DNA from: a virus
Length of the DNA: 20,339 bases
Reading direction: 5' to 3' (one strand)
IMG/VR virus record: IMGVR_UViG_3300025840_004349
Coordinates: 1-20,339 of that record
Made by a program: the position numbers and the translations under genes. Below, in pieces: positions 1 through 4,771 of this stretch (within the stretch, counting starts at the first letter, position 1; the number at the start of each line of letters is the position of its first letter). Below the pieces are notes generated by a model. It did no database searches. It worked only from the letters and a program-made list of their open reading frames with translations, and was not told the DNA's origin.

Positions 1-3
1 CAA

Positions 4-77
4 GGGCAAGTAGTTCAGTGGATCAGAACAGCGCACTTCTAATGCGTTGGTCGGGGGTTCGAATCCCTCCTTGCCTG
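4..77 (+). tRNA. tRNA-Arg(UCU)
   Basis: The cloverleaf folds by eye. The acceptor stem is GGGCAAG at 4-10 with CTTGCCT at 70-76, ending in a G-U pair. The anticodon stem 31-35/43-47 encloses loop CTTCTAA with anticodon TCT at 38-40. The T arm is GGGGG-TTCGAAT-CCCTC, and base 77 is the discriminator. No CCA is encoded. It reads AGA, a codon common in AT-rich phage genes. Confidence 0.93.
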
Positions 78-101
78 TTGGAAACTTTATGTTTCCTTTA
101 A

Positions 102-175
102 TCCCGTTTAGCACAGTTGGTAGTTGCGTTGGACTGTTAATCCGAATGTCGCTGGTTCGAGCCCAGCAACGGGAG
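102..175 (+). tRNA. tRNA-Asn(GUU)
   Basis: Acceptor stem TCCCGTT (102-108) pairs with AACGGGA (168-174). The anticodon stem is 129-133/141-145, with loop CTGTTAA and anticodon GTT at 136-138. T arm GCTGG/CCAGC lies at 151-155 and 163-167. No CCA is encoded. Only 24 bases separate it from tRNA-Arg, so the two are probably cotranscribed. Confidence 0.93.
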
Positions 176-178
176 CCT

Positions 179-249
179 GCCTCTAAAGCATTGTGGTGAT
201 GCACCGCTCTTGTAAAGCGGAGACGACAGTTCAATTCTGTCTAGAGGCT
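179..249 (+). tRNA. tRNA-Thr(UGU)
   Basis: Acceptor stem GCCTCTA (179-185) pairs with TAGAGGC (242-248). Anticodon stem CCGCT/AGCGG (204-208/216-220) holds anticodon TGT at 211-213. It begins three bases after tRNA-Asn, so the two must be processed from one precursor. Its discriminator base T249 is also the first base of the promoter -35 box that follows. Confidence 0.93.
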
Positions 250-277
250 TGACAAGGTTACGATCTTGTCTTATGAT
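249..277 (+). promoter_or_regulatory. Sigma-70-type promoter inside the tRNA cluster
   Basis: TTGACA at 249-254 is followed by exactly 17 bases and TATGAT at 272-277. It starts at the last base of tRNA-Thr and would drive tRNA-Gly(UCC). The inverted repeat GACAAG (251-256)/CTTGTC (265-270) lies within it, overlapping the -35 box. A second palindrome, GGGAG/CTCCC, lies at 307-320 in the expected transcript before tRNA-Gly. Confidence 0.7.
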
Positions 278-327
278 ACTCCTGTCCGTGTGAGGGAGTG
301 CGTTGGGGGAGAAATCTCCCACCACCT

Positions 328-399
328 GCGGAGTTAATTCAGTGGTAGAATGGCTGCCTTCCAAGCAGTTCGTCGTCGGTTCGAATCCGATACTCCGCT
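328..399 (+). tRNA. tRNA-Gly(UCC)
   Basis: Acceptor stem GCGGAGT (328-334) pairs with ACTCCGC (392-398), and base 399 is the discriminator. Anticodon stem 353-357/365-369 has loop CTTCCAA with anticodon TCC at 360-362. It decodes GGA. It lies downstream of the internal promoter at 249-277 and is followed at once by a hairpin at 401-418. Confidence 0.93.
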
Positions 400-400
400 T

Positions 401-420
401 CGGGAATCCGAATTCCCGTT
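401..420 (+). terminator. Hairpin ending the tRNA cluster
   Basis: CGGGAAT (401-407) and ATTCCCG (412-418) form a perfect 7-bp stem with loop CCGA, followed by TTGTTGT. The tail is T-rich but interrupted, so it is a weak terminator or a 3'-end processing signal for tRNA-Gly. Confidence 0.55.
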
Positions 421-431
421 GTTGTAAAACT

Positions 432-440
432 TAATAAATA
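432..440 (+). promoter_or_regulatory. T4-type late promoter motif
   Basis: TAATAAATA resembles the T4 late -10 element TATAAATA used with the phage sigma factor gp55. It lies 114 bases before the porin-like gene with no open frame between, which would give a leader of about 100 bases containing two hairpins (486-504 and near 512-533). The motif is short, so this is suggestive only. Confidence 0.45.
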
Positions 441-485
441 AAAATGTGATGAAGCCTCAACTACTCGCCTAGTCACAAAGTAAAC

Positions 486-508
486 AGAGACTTGTCGAGT
501 CTCTTTCC
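486..508 (+). other. Leader hairpin upstream of porin-like gene
   Basis: AGAGACT (486-492) and AGTCTCT (498-504) form a perfect 7-bp stem with a five-base loop, followed by TTCC. It could be a leader structure or a weak terminator. A second repeat (CGCAG...CTGCG) follows just upstream of the ribosome binding site GAGGT at 542-546. Confidence 0.4.
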
Positions 509-553
509 ATCCGCAGGTATATTACTCTGCGAGAAAATAACGAGGTATCAAAA

Positions 554-919
554 ATGATTAAATCCGCATTCGCAGTACTCGCTACTGCTCCCCTTTTCGC
601 TGGTGCTGCAATGGCAGGACCCTACGTTAACATTGAAGCCAACTCTGGTTTCACTGGTAGCGATTACTCTGGCACCACCACCGACCTGCACGTAGGTTAC
701 GAAGGTTCGACTGGTGCTCTGGGTTACTACATCCAGGGTGGTCCTTCGGTTGTCTCCCCTGACGGTGCTGCTTCTGACACCGTATTCTCTGGTAAGGTTG
801 GCGGTTCTGTTGCTGCTACCGAGAACCTGGGTGTCTACGGTGAGTTCTCGCTCGCAACTGGTGCTAACGGTGGCACCAACTCCTACGGCACCAAGGCTGG
901 TGTTAAGTGGACCTTCTGA
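554..919 (+). CDS. Small secreted porin-like beta-barrel protein
   Basis: This 121-residue protein has a clear Sec signal peptide: a lysine at position 3, a hydrophobic Ala-rich core to about residue 19, and a likely cut after Ala-Met-Ala before GPYVN. The mature ~100 residues are rich in Gly, Ser and Thr with alternating aromatic/hydrophobic strands (LHVGYEG, LGYYIQGG, KVGGSV, LGVYGEFSLA). It ends KWTF; a C-terminal Phe is typical of outer-membrane barrels. The length suits about six strands, much smaller than a bacterial porin. Ribosome binding site GAGGT (542-546) is seven bases before the ATG. It forms its own unit, with a late-like motif at 432-440 upstream and a strong terminator at 945-967 downstream. 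It is about 60% GC in a sampled line, far above the sugar operon. It could be a virion component with a fortuitous strand pattern. Confidence 0.75.
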   Translation: MIKSAFAVLATAPLFAGAAMAGPYVNIEANSGFTGSDYSGTTTDLHVGYEGSTGALGYYIQGGPSVVSPDGAASDTVFSGKVGGSVAATENLGVYGEFSLATGANGGTNSYGTKAGVKWTF

Positions 920-944
920 TTCACTGAATCCGTGCTATAATACT

Positions 945-967
945 GGGGACTTCGGTCCCCTTTTTTT
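945..967 (+). terminator. Rho-independent terminator with UUCG loop
   Basis: GGGGAC (945-950), loop TTCG (951-954) and GTCCCC (955-960) are followed by seven T (961-967). This is a textbook intrinsic terminator for the porin-like gene. The next ATG begins at 968, immediately after the T-run. Confidence 0.92.
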
Positions 968-1150
968 ATGCTTAAAAAGATTCTCCTTCATCCAGTTACG
1001 CATTTCAATCTTTTGGTTGTTGGATTTTTAGCTTTGATTCAATCTATGCATACTCACGTCCATTACACAATGGAGATTGATGCTGATAGTTATGTCTACA
1101 ACTTTTGTAGAAAAAATGTAGAGAAGTGCAAAAAGATTATTGACAAATGA
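968..1150 (+). CDS. Small membrane protein, unknown
   Basis: This 60-residue frame has one hydrophobic segment (about residues 12-25), then a histidine-rich stretch (MHTHVHY) and a Lys/Cys-rich tail. The first ATG abuts the terminator T-run, leaving no room for a ribosome binding site. The true start may be a later Met (1046) or expression may need read-through. Its TGA overlaps the ATG of the next gene (ATGA at 1147-1150), which supports it being real. I do not recognise the family. Confidence 0.5.
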   Translation: MLKKILLHPVTHFNLLVVGFLALIQSMHTHVHYTMEIDADSYVYNFCRKNVEKCKKIIDK

Positions 1151-1374
1151 CTGTACCATTTTTTGTTGAAGAACCTTACACTTGGAAAAAAGTAGAAGTT
1201 CCTTATGATATCGTCCAGTATTGTGATGCTTTCACTCTTGACGCGGATCGTGAAGACCTCCGATATATTGATTGTGTGTGGATGCATATGGGATATTATG
1301 GTGTTCCAACGCACGTTATGAAAGCAGTTCGTGATGAGTTTCATGGTCTTCCTGTAAAACCAATTTTTGAGTAA
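1147..1374 (+). CDS. Hypothetical protein, 75 aa
   Basis: This soluble protein has several aromatic residues (YTWKKVEVPYDIVQYCD near the N-terminus, WMHMGYYGVP in the centre) and no membrane helix. It is start/stop coupled to the previous gene. No catalytic motif is recognised. It resembles in size and setting the short early proteins of T4-like cyanophages. Confidence 0.65.
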   Translation: MTVPFFVEEPYTWKKVEVPYDIVQYCDAFTLDADREDLRYIDCVWMHMGYYGVPTHVMKAVRDEFHGLPVKPIFE

Positions 1375-1402
1375 GAATATATAAGACAGTCTAGAAGGTA
1401 TT

Positions 1403-1570
1403 ATGAAAATAAATCTCTGGTACTCAAAAAGCATGGAACAATGGCGTTGGACTTTATGTGAAAGTAAAAAAGGTGTTTGGCAAGAATCGGGACAGAGACC
1501 AGATCTCCGTGATGCGATGAATGATGTGGCAAACACAGTAGAATATATTATGGAGAAAAAACATAAATAA
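1403..1570 (+). CDS. Hypothetical small protein, 55 aa
   Basis: ATG at 1403 opens a 55-codon frame beginning MKINLWYSKSMEQWRWTL and ending KKHK. The ribosome binding site AGAAGG lies just upstream. The predicted protein is Trp-rich at the N-terminus with a helical C-terminal half. It fits neatly in the 230-base gap between its neighbours. The family is not recognised. Confidence 0.6.
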   Translation: MKINLWYSKSMEQWRWTLCESKKGVWQESGQRPDLRDAMNDVANTVEYIMEKKHK

Positions 1571-1604
1571 CTGAAAAACTGAAGAAGTAGAACACATTAT
1601 ACTG

Positions 1605-1862
1605 ATGGATAATATAAAAATCAGATGCCGATCCTGTGGACGGGAGTTAGAGGGGCATCAGAATAAAACCGTAACATGCGGTTGTCCAAACATGGCAACG
1701 ATTCGTGGTGATAAAGTTTCAGCAGTTGACTTATCCGAAGTTATTATGCTAAACTCTTATCAATCCCAAAATAAAAAGGGAGTCCTGACTCAGCAAGATA
1801 TTCAGTGGCAGGAACAAAGACGACAAAGAAAAGTTCGTAAACTAGACTTTGAAGTTAGATAA
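1605..1862 (+). CDS. Zinc-ribbon protein, unknown function
   Basis: This 85-residue protein has four cysteines as C8-x2-C11 and C25-x-C27, a likely zinc ribbon at the N-terminus (CRSCG ... CGCP). The C-terminal half is helical and strongly basic near the end (QRRQRKVRK), which could suit nucleic-acid binding. The target is unknown. It is followed four bases later by tRNA-Ser. No good ribosome binding site is visible; a late-like CATAAATA lies at 1562-1569. Confidence 0.7.
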   Translation: MDNIKIRCRSCGRELEGHQNKTVTCGCPNMATIRGDKVSAVDLSEVIMLNSYQSQNKKGVLTQQDIQWQEQRRQRKVRKLDFEVR

Positions 1863-1866
1863 AATT

Positions 1867-1950
1867 GGAAAGGTGGCCGAGTGGTTTATGGCAGTTGTCT
1901 TGAAAACAACCGTGTTAGTAGCACCGGAGGTTCGAATCCTCTCCTTTCCG
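1867..1950 (+). tRNA. tRNA-Ser(UGA)
   Basis: Acceptor stem GGAAAGG (1867-1873) pairs with CCTTTCC (1943-1949), with discriminator G1950. Anticodon stem GTTGT/ACAAC (1894-1898/1906-1910) holds TGA at 1901-1903. A long variable arm (about 1911-1925) gives the 84-base length expected for tRNA-Ser. It decodes TCA. Confidence 0.93.
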
Positions 1951-1994
1951 TTTCTTAATATTTTCTTCAACACTTTGTTGATACCAACACAATA

Positions 1995-2022
1995 TTGACG
2001 TTTTGAAAGTGCTTACTATAAT
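1995..2022 (+). promoter_or_regulatory. Sigma-70-type promoter
   Basis: TTGACG (1995-2000), 16 bases, then TATAAT (2017-2022). It would start transcription near 2029, about 20 bases before the ATG at 2050, and could drive the small-gene run 2050-3881. A small CAACA/TGTTG repeat lies upstream (about 1969-1981). Confidence 0.7.
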
Positions 2023-2049
2023 AGCTAGTAGGTATTTTAAACTAATCAA

Positions 2050-2199
2050 ATGGATGATCACACCTACAATAACTGGGTGAAGGTAAAGGCAGTCTTTGAA
2101 GAGTCTGGTAATACCGATAATATGTTCTACAAAAGGGCAGTAGCAATCGTACAAACTAGAAAAGATCCCTTGGCAAAATTTCTTGGAGATGAAAAATAA
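2050..2199 (+). CDS. Hypothetical small protein, 49 aa
   Basis: The frame from ATG 2050 encodes MDDHTYNNWVKVKAVF and ends KFLGDEK. It is soluble and helical, with no recognised motif. It is the first gene after the promoter at 1995-2022. Its TAA shares a base with the ATG at 2199 (TAATG), the start/stop coupling seen throughout this region. Confidence 0.65.
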   Translation: MDDHTYNNWVKVKAVFEESGNTDNMFYKRAVAIVQTRKDPLAKFLGDEK

Positions 2200-2420
2200 T
2201 GTTTAAAGACTGGGGTAAGGATATCGAACCTCCAGACAGGTTGAGTCGTGAAGAAGTTCAGGAGATGATTGACGATGCCATACGAAAGCACAATCGAAAT
2301 GCTTCGATTATCAGTATGTGTGTTGGTTGGGTTGTTCTTGCACTTTTTGCTGAAGGTCTTCTTCGACTTATCGGAGTAGTACCTCCTCTTTTGCCATGGT
2401 TAAAAATTACTTTAAACTAA
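2199..2420 (+). CDS. Small single-helix membrane protein
   Basis: This 73-residue protein has a charged N-terminal half (LSREEVQEMIDDAIRKHNRN) and one membrane helix at about residues 37-62 (ISMCVGWVVLALFAEGLLRLIGVV). The N-terminal part looks amphipathic and would face the cytoplasm. It is coupled on both sides by one-base TAATG overlaps. The function is unknown. Confidence 0.65.
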   Translation: MFKDWGKDIEPPDRLSREEVQEMIDDAIRKHNRNASIISMCVGWVVLALFAEGLLRLIGVVPPLLPWLKITLN

Positions 2421-2533
2421 TGTCGGAAGAAGACTACGAACGGTTACAAGAAAAAGTTAAAGAACTTCGAATAGCATTGTTGTTCGAAGAACCTTGTCCT
2501 TTATATGAGGAGGTCGAAGATGAACTGGACTGA
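2420..2533 (+). CDS. Hypothetical acidic micro-protein, 37 aa
   Basis: ATG 2420 (TAATG overlap) encodes MSEEDYERLQEKVKELRIAL and ends EEVEDELD. It is strongly acidic, with an amphipathic helix. An in-frame ATG at 2396 would add eight residues inside the previous gene; the TAATG coupling favours 2420. The family is not recognised. Confidence 0.5.
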   Translation: MSEEDYERLQEKVKELRIALLFEEPCPLYEEVEDELD

Positions 2534-2633
2534 GTTCATCGAGTTCATTGCTAGTGTTTTATACCTTTATATTGCTTGGTTAAGTGGTATTTTACTTGGA
2601 TATCTTATTGGTAGAAGAGATGGAGGAGATTAA
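2520..2633 (+). CDS. Tiny single-helix membrane protein, 37 aa
   Basis: The frame is almost wholly one membrane helix (WTEFIEFIASVLYLYIAWLS then GILLGYLIG) closed by RRDGGD, so the positive-inside end is C-terminal. A strong ribosome binding site, GAGGAGG, lies six to ten bases before ATG 2520, inside the previous gene, arguing that this tiny frame is translated. Confidence 0.6.
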   Translation: MNWTEFIEFIASVLYLYIAWLSGILLGYLIGRRDGGD

Positions 2634-2697
2634 TGAAAAACTGAATAGGATTCAACATTTTCAAGAACTACATAAAGCAATGGAGATAATCAAATGA
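2620..2697 (+). CDS. Possible 25-aa peptide
   Basis: ATG 2620 encodes MEEINEKLNRIQHFQELHKA and ends IIK*. It overlaps the previous gene by 14 bases and ends in ATGA at 2694-2697, coupling it to the Gnd-like gene. It may be a real helical peptide or only a translational bridge that carries ribosomes to 2694. Confidence 0.35.
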   Translation: MEEINEKLNRIQHFQELHKAMEIIK

Positions 2698-3218
2698 AAG
2701 TAGGAATGATCGGACTGGGACGAATGGGGGAAGGAATGTCCCGTCGTCTCATTGCACACGGACACGAAGTATGGGGTTACAGGAATAACTATGCAAAAGC
2801 TGAAGAACAATATGAAAAGGGTTATATCAGTGGATGTACCACTTCTGTGGAAAGCCTTGTTCAAGTAATGCATAGTTACAAGTCTGTTTCTGATAAGAAA
2901 CCAGCAGTTTTTATGATGGTTGTACCAGCAGAAACAGTAGAGGAAACGATCAATGGGTTACTACGATTATGTCGTGAAGGCGATATTGTTATTAATTATG
3001 GCAATAGCAGTATTGAGGACTGTTGGAAAAGAGAAGAGTATTGTTCAAAATTGGGCATCGCATATCTTGACTGTGATACTAATCGTGATGTTTGTGATGT
3101 GGATGGTGGATACAACTTTATGGTTAGGGGTGGAAATACTGCAATCGCCACTTGTAAAGGCATTTTTCACGCAATCGGACAGTGGGACTATACCACCAAA
3201 CATTCATCTATAATCTAA
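2694..3218 (+). CDS. 6-phosphogluconate dehydrogenase-like protein, NAD-binding domain only
   Basis: The N-terminus has the Rossmann dinucleotide motif GLGRMGEGMSRRL (about residues 7-19). Further family features are VVPAETVEETI, the strand before INYGNSS, and a GYNFMVRGG segment near residue 139 that matches the G-Y-x-x-M-V-x-G-G end of the Gnd/3-hydroxyisobutyrate dehydrogenase N-domain. Full enzymes have about 300-480 residues; this one stops at 174, just where the helical domain with the catalytic Lys should begin. The usual DxGTSGG substrate loop reads DCDTNRDVCDVDGG. Cyanophages are known to carry gnd for pentose-phosphate NADPH supply. This copy probably cannot catalyse the normal reaction unless the rest is supplied elsewhere. 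The next gene starts with a TAATG overlap, so the shortening looks settled rather than a recent frameshift. Confidence 0.75.
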   Translation: MKVGMIGLGRMGEGMSRRLIAHGHEVWGYRNNYAKAEEQYEKGYISGCTTSVESLVQVMHSYKSVSDKKPAVFMMVVPAETVEETINGLLRLCREGDIVINYGNSSIEDCWKREEYCSKLGIAYLDCDTNRDVCDVDGGYNFMVRGGNTAIATCKGIFHAIGQWDYTTKHSSII

Positions 3219-3349
3219 TGGAACACTTGTTAGGAAAAGCACTCATTATAGTTGCAATACCCTTTGTAATCACTACAATCTATTTCGGTTCTAAGAAGGG
3301 GCACTACTATGAATCCGAACACTATAAGGGCAATGGCACCGCACACTAG
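3218..3349 (+). CDS. Small single-helix membrane protein, 43 aa
   Basis: ATG 3218 overlaps the previous stop (TAATG). The frame begins MEHLLGKALIIVAIPFVITT, a membrane helix, then a short hydrophilic tail (GSKKGHYYESEHYKG). It looks like an N-out or C-in single-pass protein. The function is unknown. Confidence 0.6.
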   Translation: MEHLLGKALIIVAIPFVITTIYFGSKKGHYYESEHYKGNGTAH

Positions 3350-3527
3350 AATGCGGTTTCATTTCGCAGCATCATCTTTCTCAAGAATATATGGAGTCAG
3401 TCACGTTTCATCAGATATGATTGACTTTTGCTATGAATGGGCACTCCAAGAGGAAGTGGCACCACTCGATTGTTTAAATCACACAGATCGATACTTTAGA
3501 GGACTATGGATAGAATACAAGAACTAA
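3309..3527 (+). CDS. Hypothetical protein, 72 aa
   Basis: This soluble protein is rich in Arg, His and aromatic residues (MRFHFAASSFSRIYGV, YFRGLWIEYKN). The start at 3309 is preceded seven bases upstream by AAGGGG (3296-3301), a good ribosome binding site. It overlaps the previous gene by 41 bases. A later start at 3351 (58 residues) would remove nearly all of that overlap but has no binding site. No family is recognised. Confidence 0.6.
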   Translation: MNPNTIRAMAPHTRMRFHFAASSFSRIYGVSHVSSDMIDFCYEWALQEEVAPLDCLNHTDRYFRGLWIEYKN

Positions 3528-3664
3528 AAAGAGAAAATATGTGGCTCAAAGAGGAGATTCGAAGACTGAGGTATCAGTTATCTCAGAAAGAGGAAAGAGA
3601 ATGGGCACATCCAGAATCATGTTTGCATAACTGTAACCCCTGGGAAACATGGAAGTCCAACTAG
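3506..3664 (+). CDS. Small coiled-coil-like protein, 52 aa
   Basis: ATG 3506 opens inside the previous gene (22-base overlap). Residues 1-32 form a highly charged helix with heptad-like spacing (IQELKRENMWLKEEIRRL), as in a short coiled coil. The C-terminal part has two cysteines (ESCLHNCNPWE), possibly half a metal site. The function is unknown. Confidence 0.55.
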   Translation: MDRIQELKRENMWLKEEIRRLRYQLSQKEEREWAHPESCLHNCNPWETWKSN

Positions 3665-3729
3665 GGATTCTATTTTTTATGTGTATGTTTGGTGTATTTT
3701 TATTTGTAGTTTCTATCTTTTCAGAATAA
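3649..3729 (+). CDS. 26-aa single-helix membrane peptide
   Basis: ATG 3649 gives MEVQLGILFFMCMFGVFLFV and ends SIFSE*. It is one membrane helix with almost no soluble part, the size of small photosystem or cytochrome b6f subunits. Its start MEV-QLG is reminiscent of PsbM, but that is too short to call. It is coupled to the next gene by TAATG at 3727-3731 and overlaps the previous gene by 16 bases. Confidence 0.4.
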   Translation: MEVQLGILFFMCMFGVFLFVVSIFSE

Positions 3730-3881
3730 TGGGACACTTCGCACGGTGGGCATTAGAGACACCAGTTACATTAGGATTTCTTTGTTACCTTTTAGTTGTG
3801 GTGCCTATTCTGGGTATCTATCTTATACACAAATACAACTGGCAACACTGGGAACCATTTGACAAGGGACACAAGAAGTAG
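3729..3881 (+). CDS. Small membrane protein, 50 aa
   Basis: ATG 3729 (TAATG coupling) is preferred over the in-frame ATG 3681, which lies inside the upstream peptide gene. The protein begins MGHFARWALE, has a membrane helix (VTLGFLCYLLVVVPILGIYL) and a basic/aromatic tail (HKYNWQHWEPF...KGHKK). The -35 box of the tRNA-Pro promoter lies within its last codons. The function is unknown. Confidence 0.6.
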   Translation: MGHFARWALETPVTLGFLCYLLVVVPILGIYLIHKYNWQHWEPFDKGHKK

Positions 3882-3887
3882 TATAAT
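3859..3887 (+). promoter_or_regulatory. Consensus promoter for tRNA-Pro
   Basis: TTGACA (3859-3864), 17 bases, then TATAAT (3882-3887): both boxes match consensus exactly with ideal spacing. The -35 lies in the coding end of the preceding gene and the -10 starts one base after its stop. The start point would be about 28 bases upstream of tRNA-Pro. Confidence 0.85.
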
Positions 3888-3921
3888 TAATTCTGTTGGG
3901 AGGTAAGACCACTCAACGCAA

Positions 3922-3992
3922 CGGGGATTAGTAAAATGGTATCACGCTGCGTTTGGGACGCAGAAACGCAAGTTCGATTCTTGCATCCCCGA
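3922..3992 (+). tRNA. tRNA-Pro(UGG)
   Basis: Acceptor stem CGGGGAT (3922-3928) pairs with ATCCCCG (3985-3991). Anticodon stem CTGCG/CGCAG (3947-3951/3959-3963) holds TGG at 3954-3956. It has its own promoter at 3859-3887. A hairpin follows at 3995-4012 (GCCAGT/ACTGGC, loop TTTCCG) that may define the 3' end. Confidence 0.93.
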
Positions 3993-3994
3993 TA

Positions 3995-4012
3995 GCCAGT
4001 TTTCCGACTGGC
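3995..4012 (+). other. Hairpin after tRNA-Pro
   Basis: GCCAGT (3995-4000) and ACTGGC (4007-4012) form a 6-bp stem with a six-base loop. No T-run follows, so it is more likely a processing or stability element than a strong terminator. The next promoter starts five bases later. Confidence 0.5.
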
Positions 4013-4016
4013 ACAC

Positions 4017-4045
4017 TTGACTACATAGTCACAACACCTTATAAT
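4017..4045 (+). promoter_or_regulatory. Sigma-70-type promoter
   Basis: TTGACT (4017-4022), 17 bases, then TATAAT (4040-4045). It would drive the two-gene unit 4069-4547 with a short leader of about 17 bases. Confidence 0.78.
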
Positions 4046-4068
4046 AACTAGGTAAACCAAAAACAACA

Positions 4069-4284
4069 ATGGCACTGACTGAAAAATTCAAGAAAGACAT
4101 TAGCACTCTTCGTGCTGCTGCTAATGGAGATTTTTATCTTGATGTAAAGAATCCGAAACTTTACAAAAAAGTCCGTCGATATTATGAGTCAGAAGGAGTA
4201 GTATTCTCCGGTGACCCTCTTGATGATTATGAAATTCTTATGGAATATATCTATCAAGATCTTGAGACTGTTGAGGTTGCTTGA
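4069..4284 (+). CDS. Hypothetical protein, 71 aa
   Basis: The soluble protein begins MALTEKFKKDISTLRAAANG and contains a Lys/Arg/Tyr-rich centre (KLYKKVRRYYESEG) and an acidic end. It is the first gene behind the promoter at 4017-4045. Its TGA overlaps the ATG of the next gene. The style matches conserved short cyanomyovirus proteins; no function is known to me. Confidence 0.7.
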   Translation: MALTEKFKKDISTLRAAANGDFYLDVKNPKLYKKVRRYYESEGVVFSGDPLDDYEILMEYIYQDLETVEVA

Positions 4285-4547
4285 TGAAAGTTGTGAAAAA
4301 ACCAACTGTTCTTATGGAGCAGTTTCCTTATCGTTATGTTCAGGTTGGTAAGTTGGAAATCAACGGAAAACCAGATTGCCGTATTCAAAAAGTAGATTCT
4401 TATACTGGTCGTTATCGAGATATGTATCTCTGTGATAATGAAATGCAACTTATGACTGCAATGGAAGATTTTGAGTACACCAAGTGGTTGGACCCAGATA
4501 TGGTTCCTTGTTATGTCAAGGACGATGAAGACACGGATGGTCTATAA
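4284..4547 (+). CDS. Hypothetical protein, 87 aa
   Basis: The start is ATG 4284, sharing a base with the previous TGA, with GAGGT at 4273-4277 as ribosome binding site. A TTG one codon earlier is less likely. The protein is soluble, with a basic N-terminal half (MKVVKKPTVLMEQFPYRYVQVG) and an acidic C-terminal end (KDDEDTDGL). The family is not recognised. The hairpin-rich non-coding segment begins right after its stop. Confidence 0.7.
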   Translation: MKVVKKPTVLMEQFPYRYVQVGKLEINGKPDCRIQKVDSYTGRYRDMYLCDNEMQLMTAMEDFEYTKWLDPDMVPCYVKDDEDTDGL

Positions 4548-4743
4548 CAGCACTGGTCGGTTGAAGTATCCCCTTCATTCCCGAGTCTTGGAATGACTCT
4601 AAACTTACCCTGGTGGAGTCATTAGACCCTATTATGAGTTTCCAATCTCTCTCAAGGATTGGTGGTGCGGATGGGATCTCTCTCCCGCCCTGTTTCTTGC
4701 TTCAGGTTAAAGAGCAAGTGGCGTGCATGAAAAGACCGTATGA
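4548..4743 (+). ncRNA. Candidate structured RNA (possible wcaG-type leader)
   Basis: This non-coding stretch has at least four clean hairpins by eye: TGAAG/CTTCA (4562-4566/4573-4577), an 8-bp stem AATGACTC/GAGTCATT (4592-4599/4616-4623), CCAATC/GATTGG (4642-4647/4657-4662) and CTTGCT/AGCAAG (4696-4701/4713-4718). A GGGA/TCCC or GCGG/CCGC pairing lies at 4667-4688. It ends at the terminator 4744-4771 and sits directly upstream of the sugar operon. The wcaG RNA motif is known from cyanophages upstream of polysaccharide (wcaG) and high-light genes, so the context fits. I could not compare it with the consensus. It might instead be an independent small RNA or a 3' UTR. Confidence 0.55.
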
Positions 4744-4771
4744 AGCAGGGTTGCATAAACTCTGCTTTTTT
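4744..4771 (+). terminator. Rho-independent terminator overlapping a promoter
   Basis: AGCAGGGTT (4744-4752) and AACTCTGCT (4758-4766) form a 9-bp stem (one G-U) with loop GCATA and a run of six T (4766-4771). The -35 box of the following promoter (TTGCAT, 4751-4756) lies at the top of the stem and in the loop. Confidence 0.85.

Noticed and set aside
936-941. TATAAT just before the terminator at 945
   Set aside because: No convincing -35 at the right spacing, and any transcript would start at or inside the terminator hairpin.
1096-1536. 146-residue minus-strand frame
   Set aside because: It runs antisense across several better-supported + genes with coupled starts, and shows no recognisable motif.
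1562-1569. CATAAATA as a late promoter for the zinc-ribbon gene
   Set aside because: It overlaps the stop of the previous gene and the motif is too short to stand alone; noted only under that gene.
1594-1603. TATACT before ATG 1605
   Set aside because: A start from this -10 would fall inside the gene, removing the initiation codon.
2953-3213. 86-residue hydrophobic + frame inside the Gnd-like gene
   Set aside because: It is an out-of-frame shadow of the NAD-binding protein; no ribosome binding site of its own was seen.
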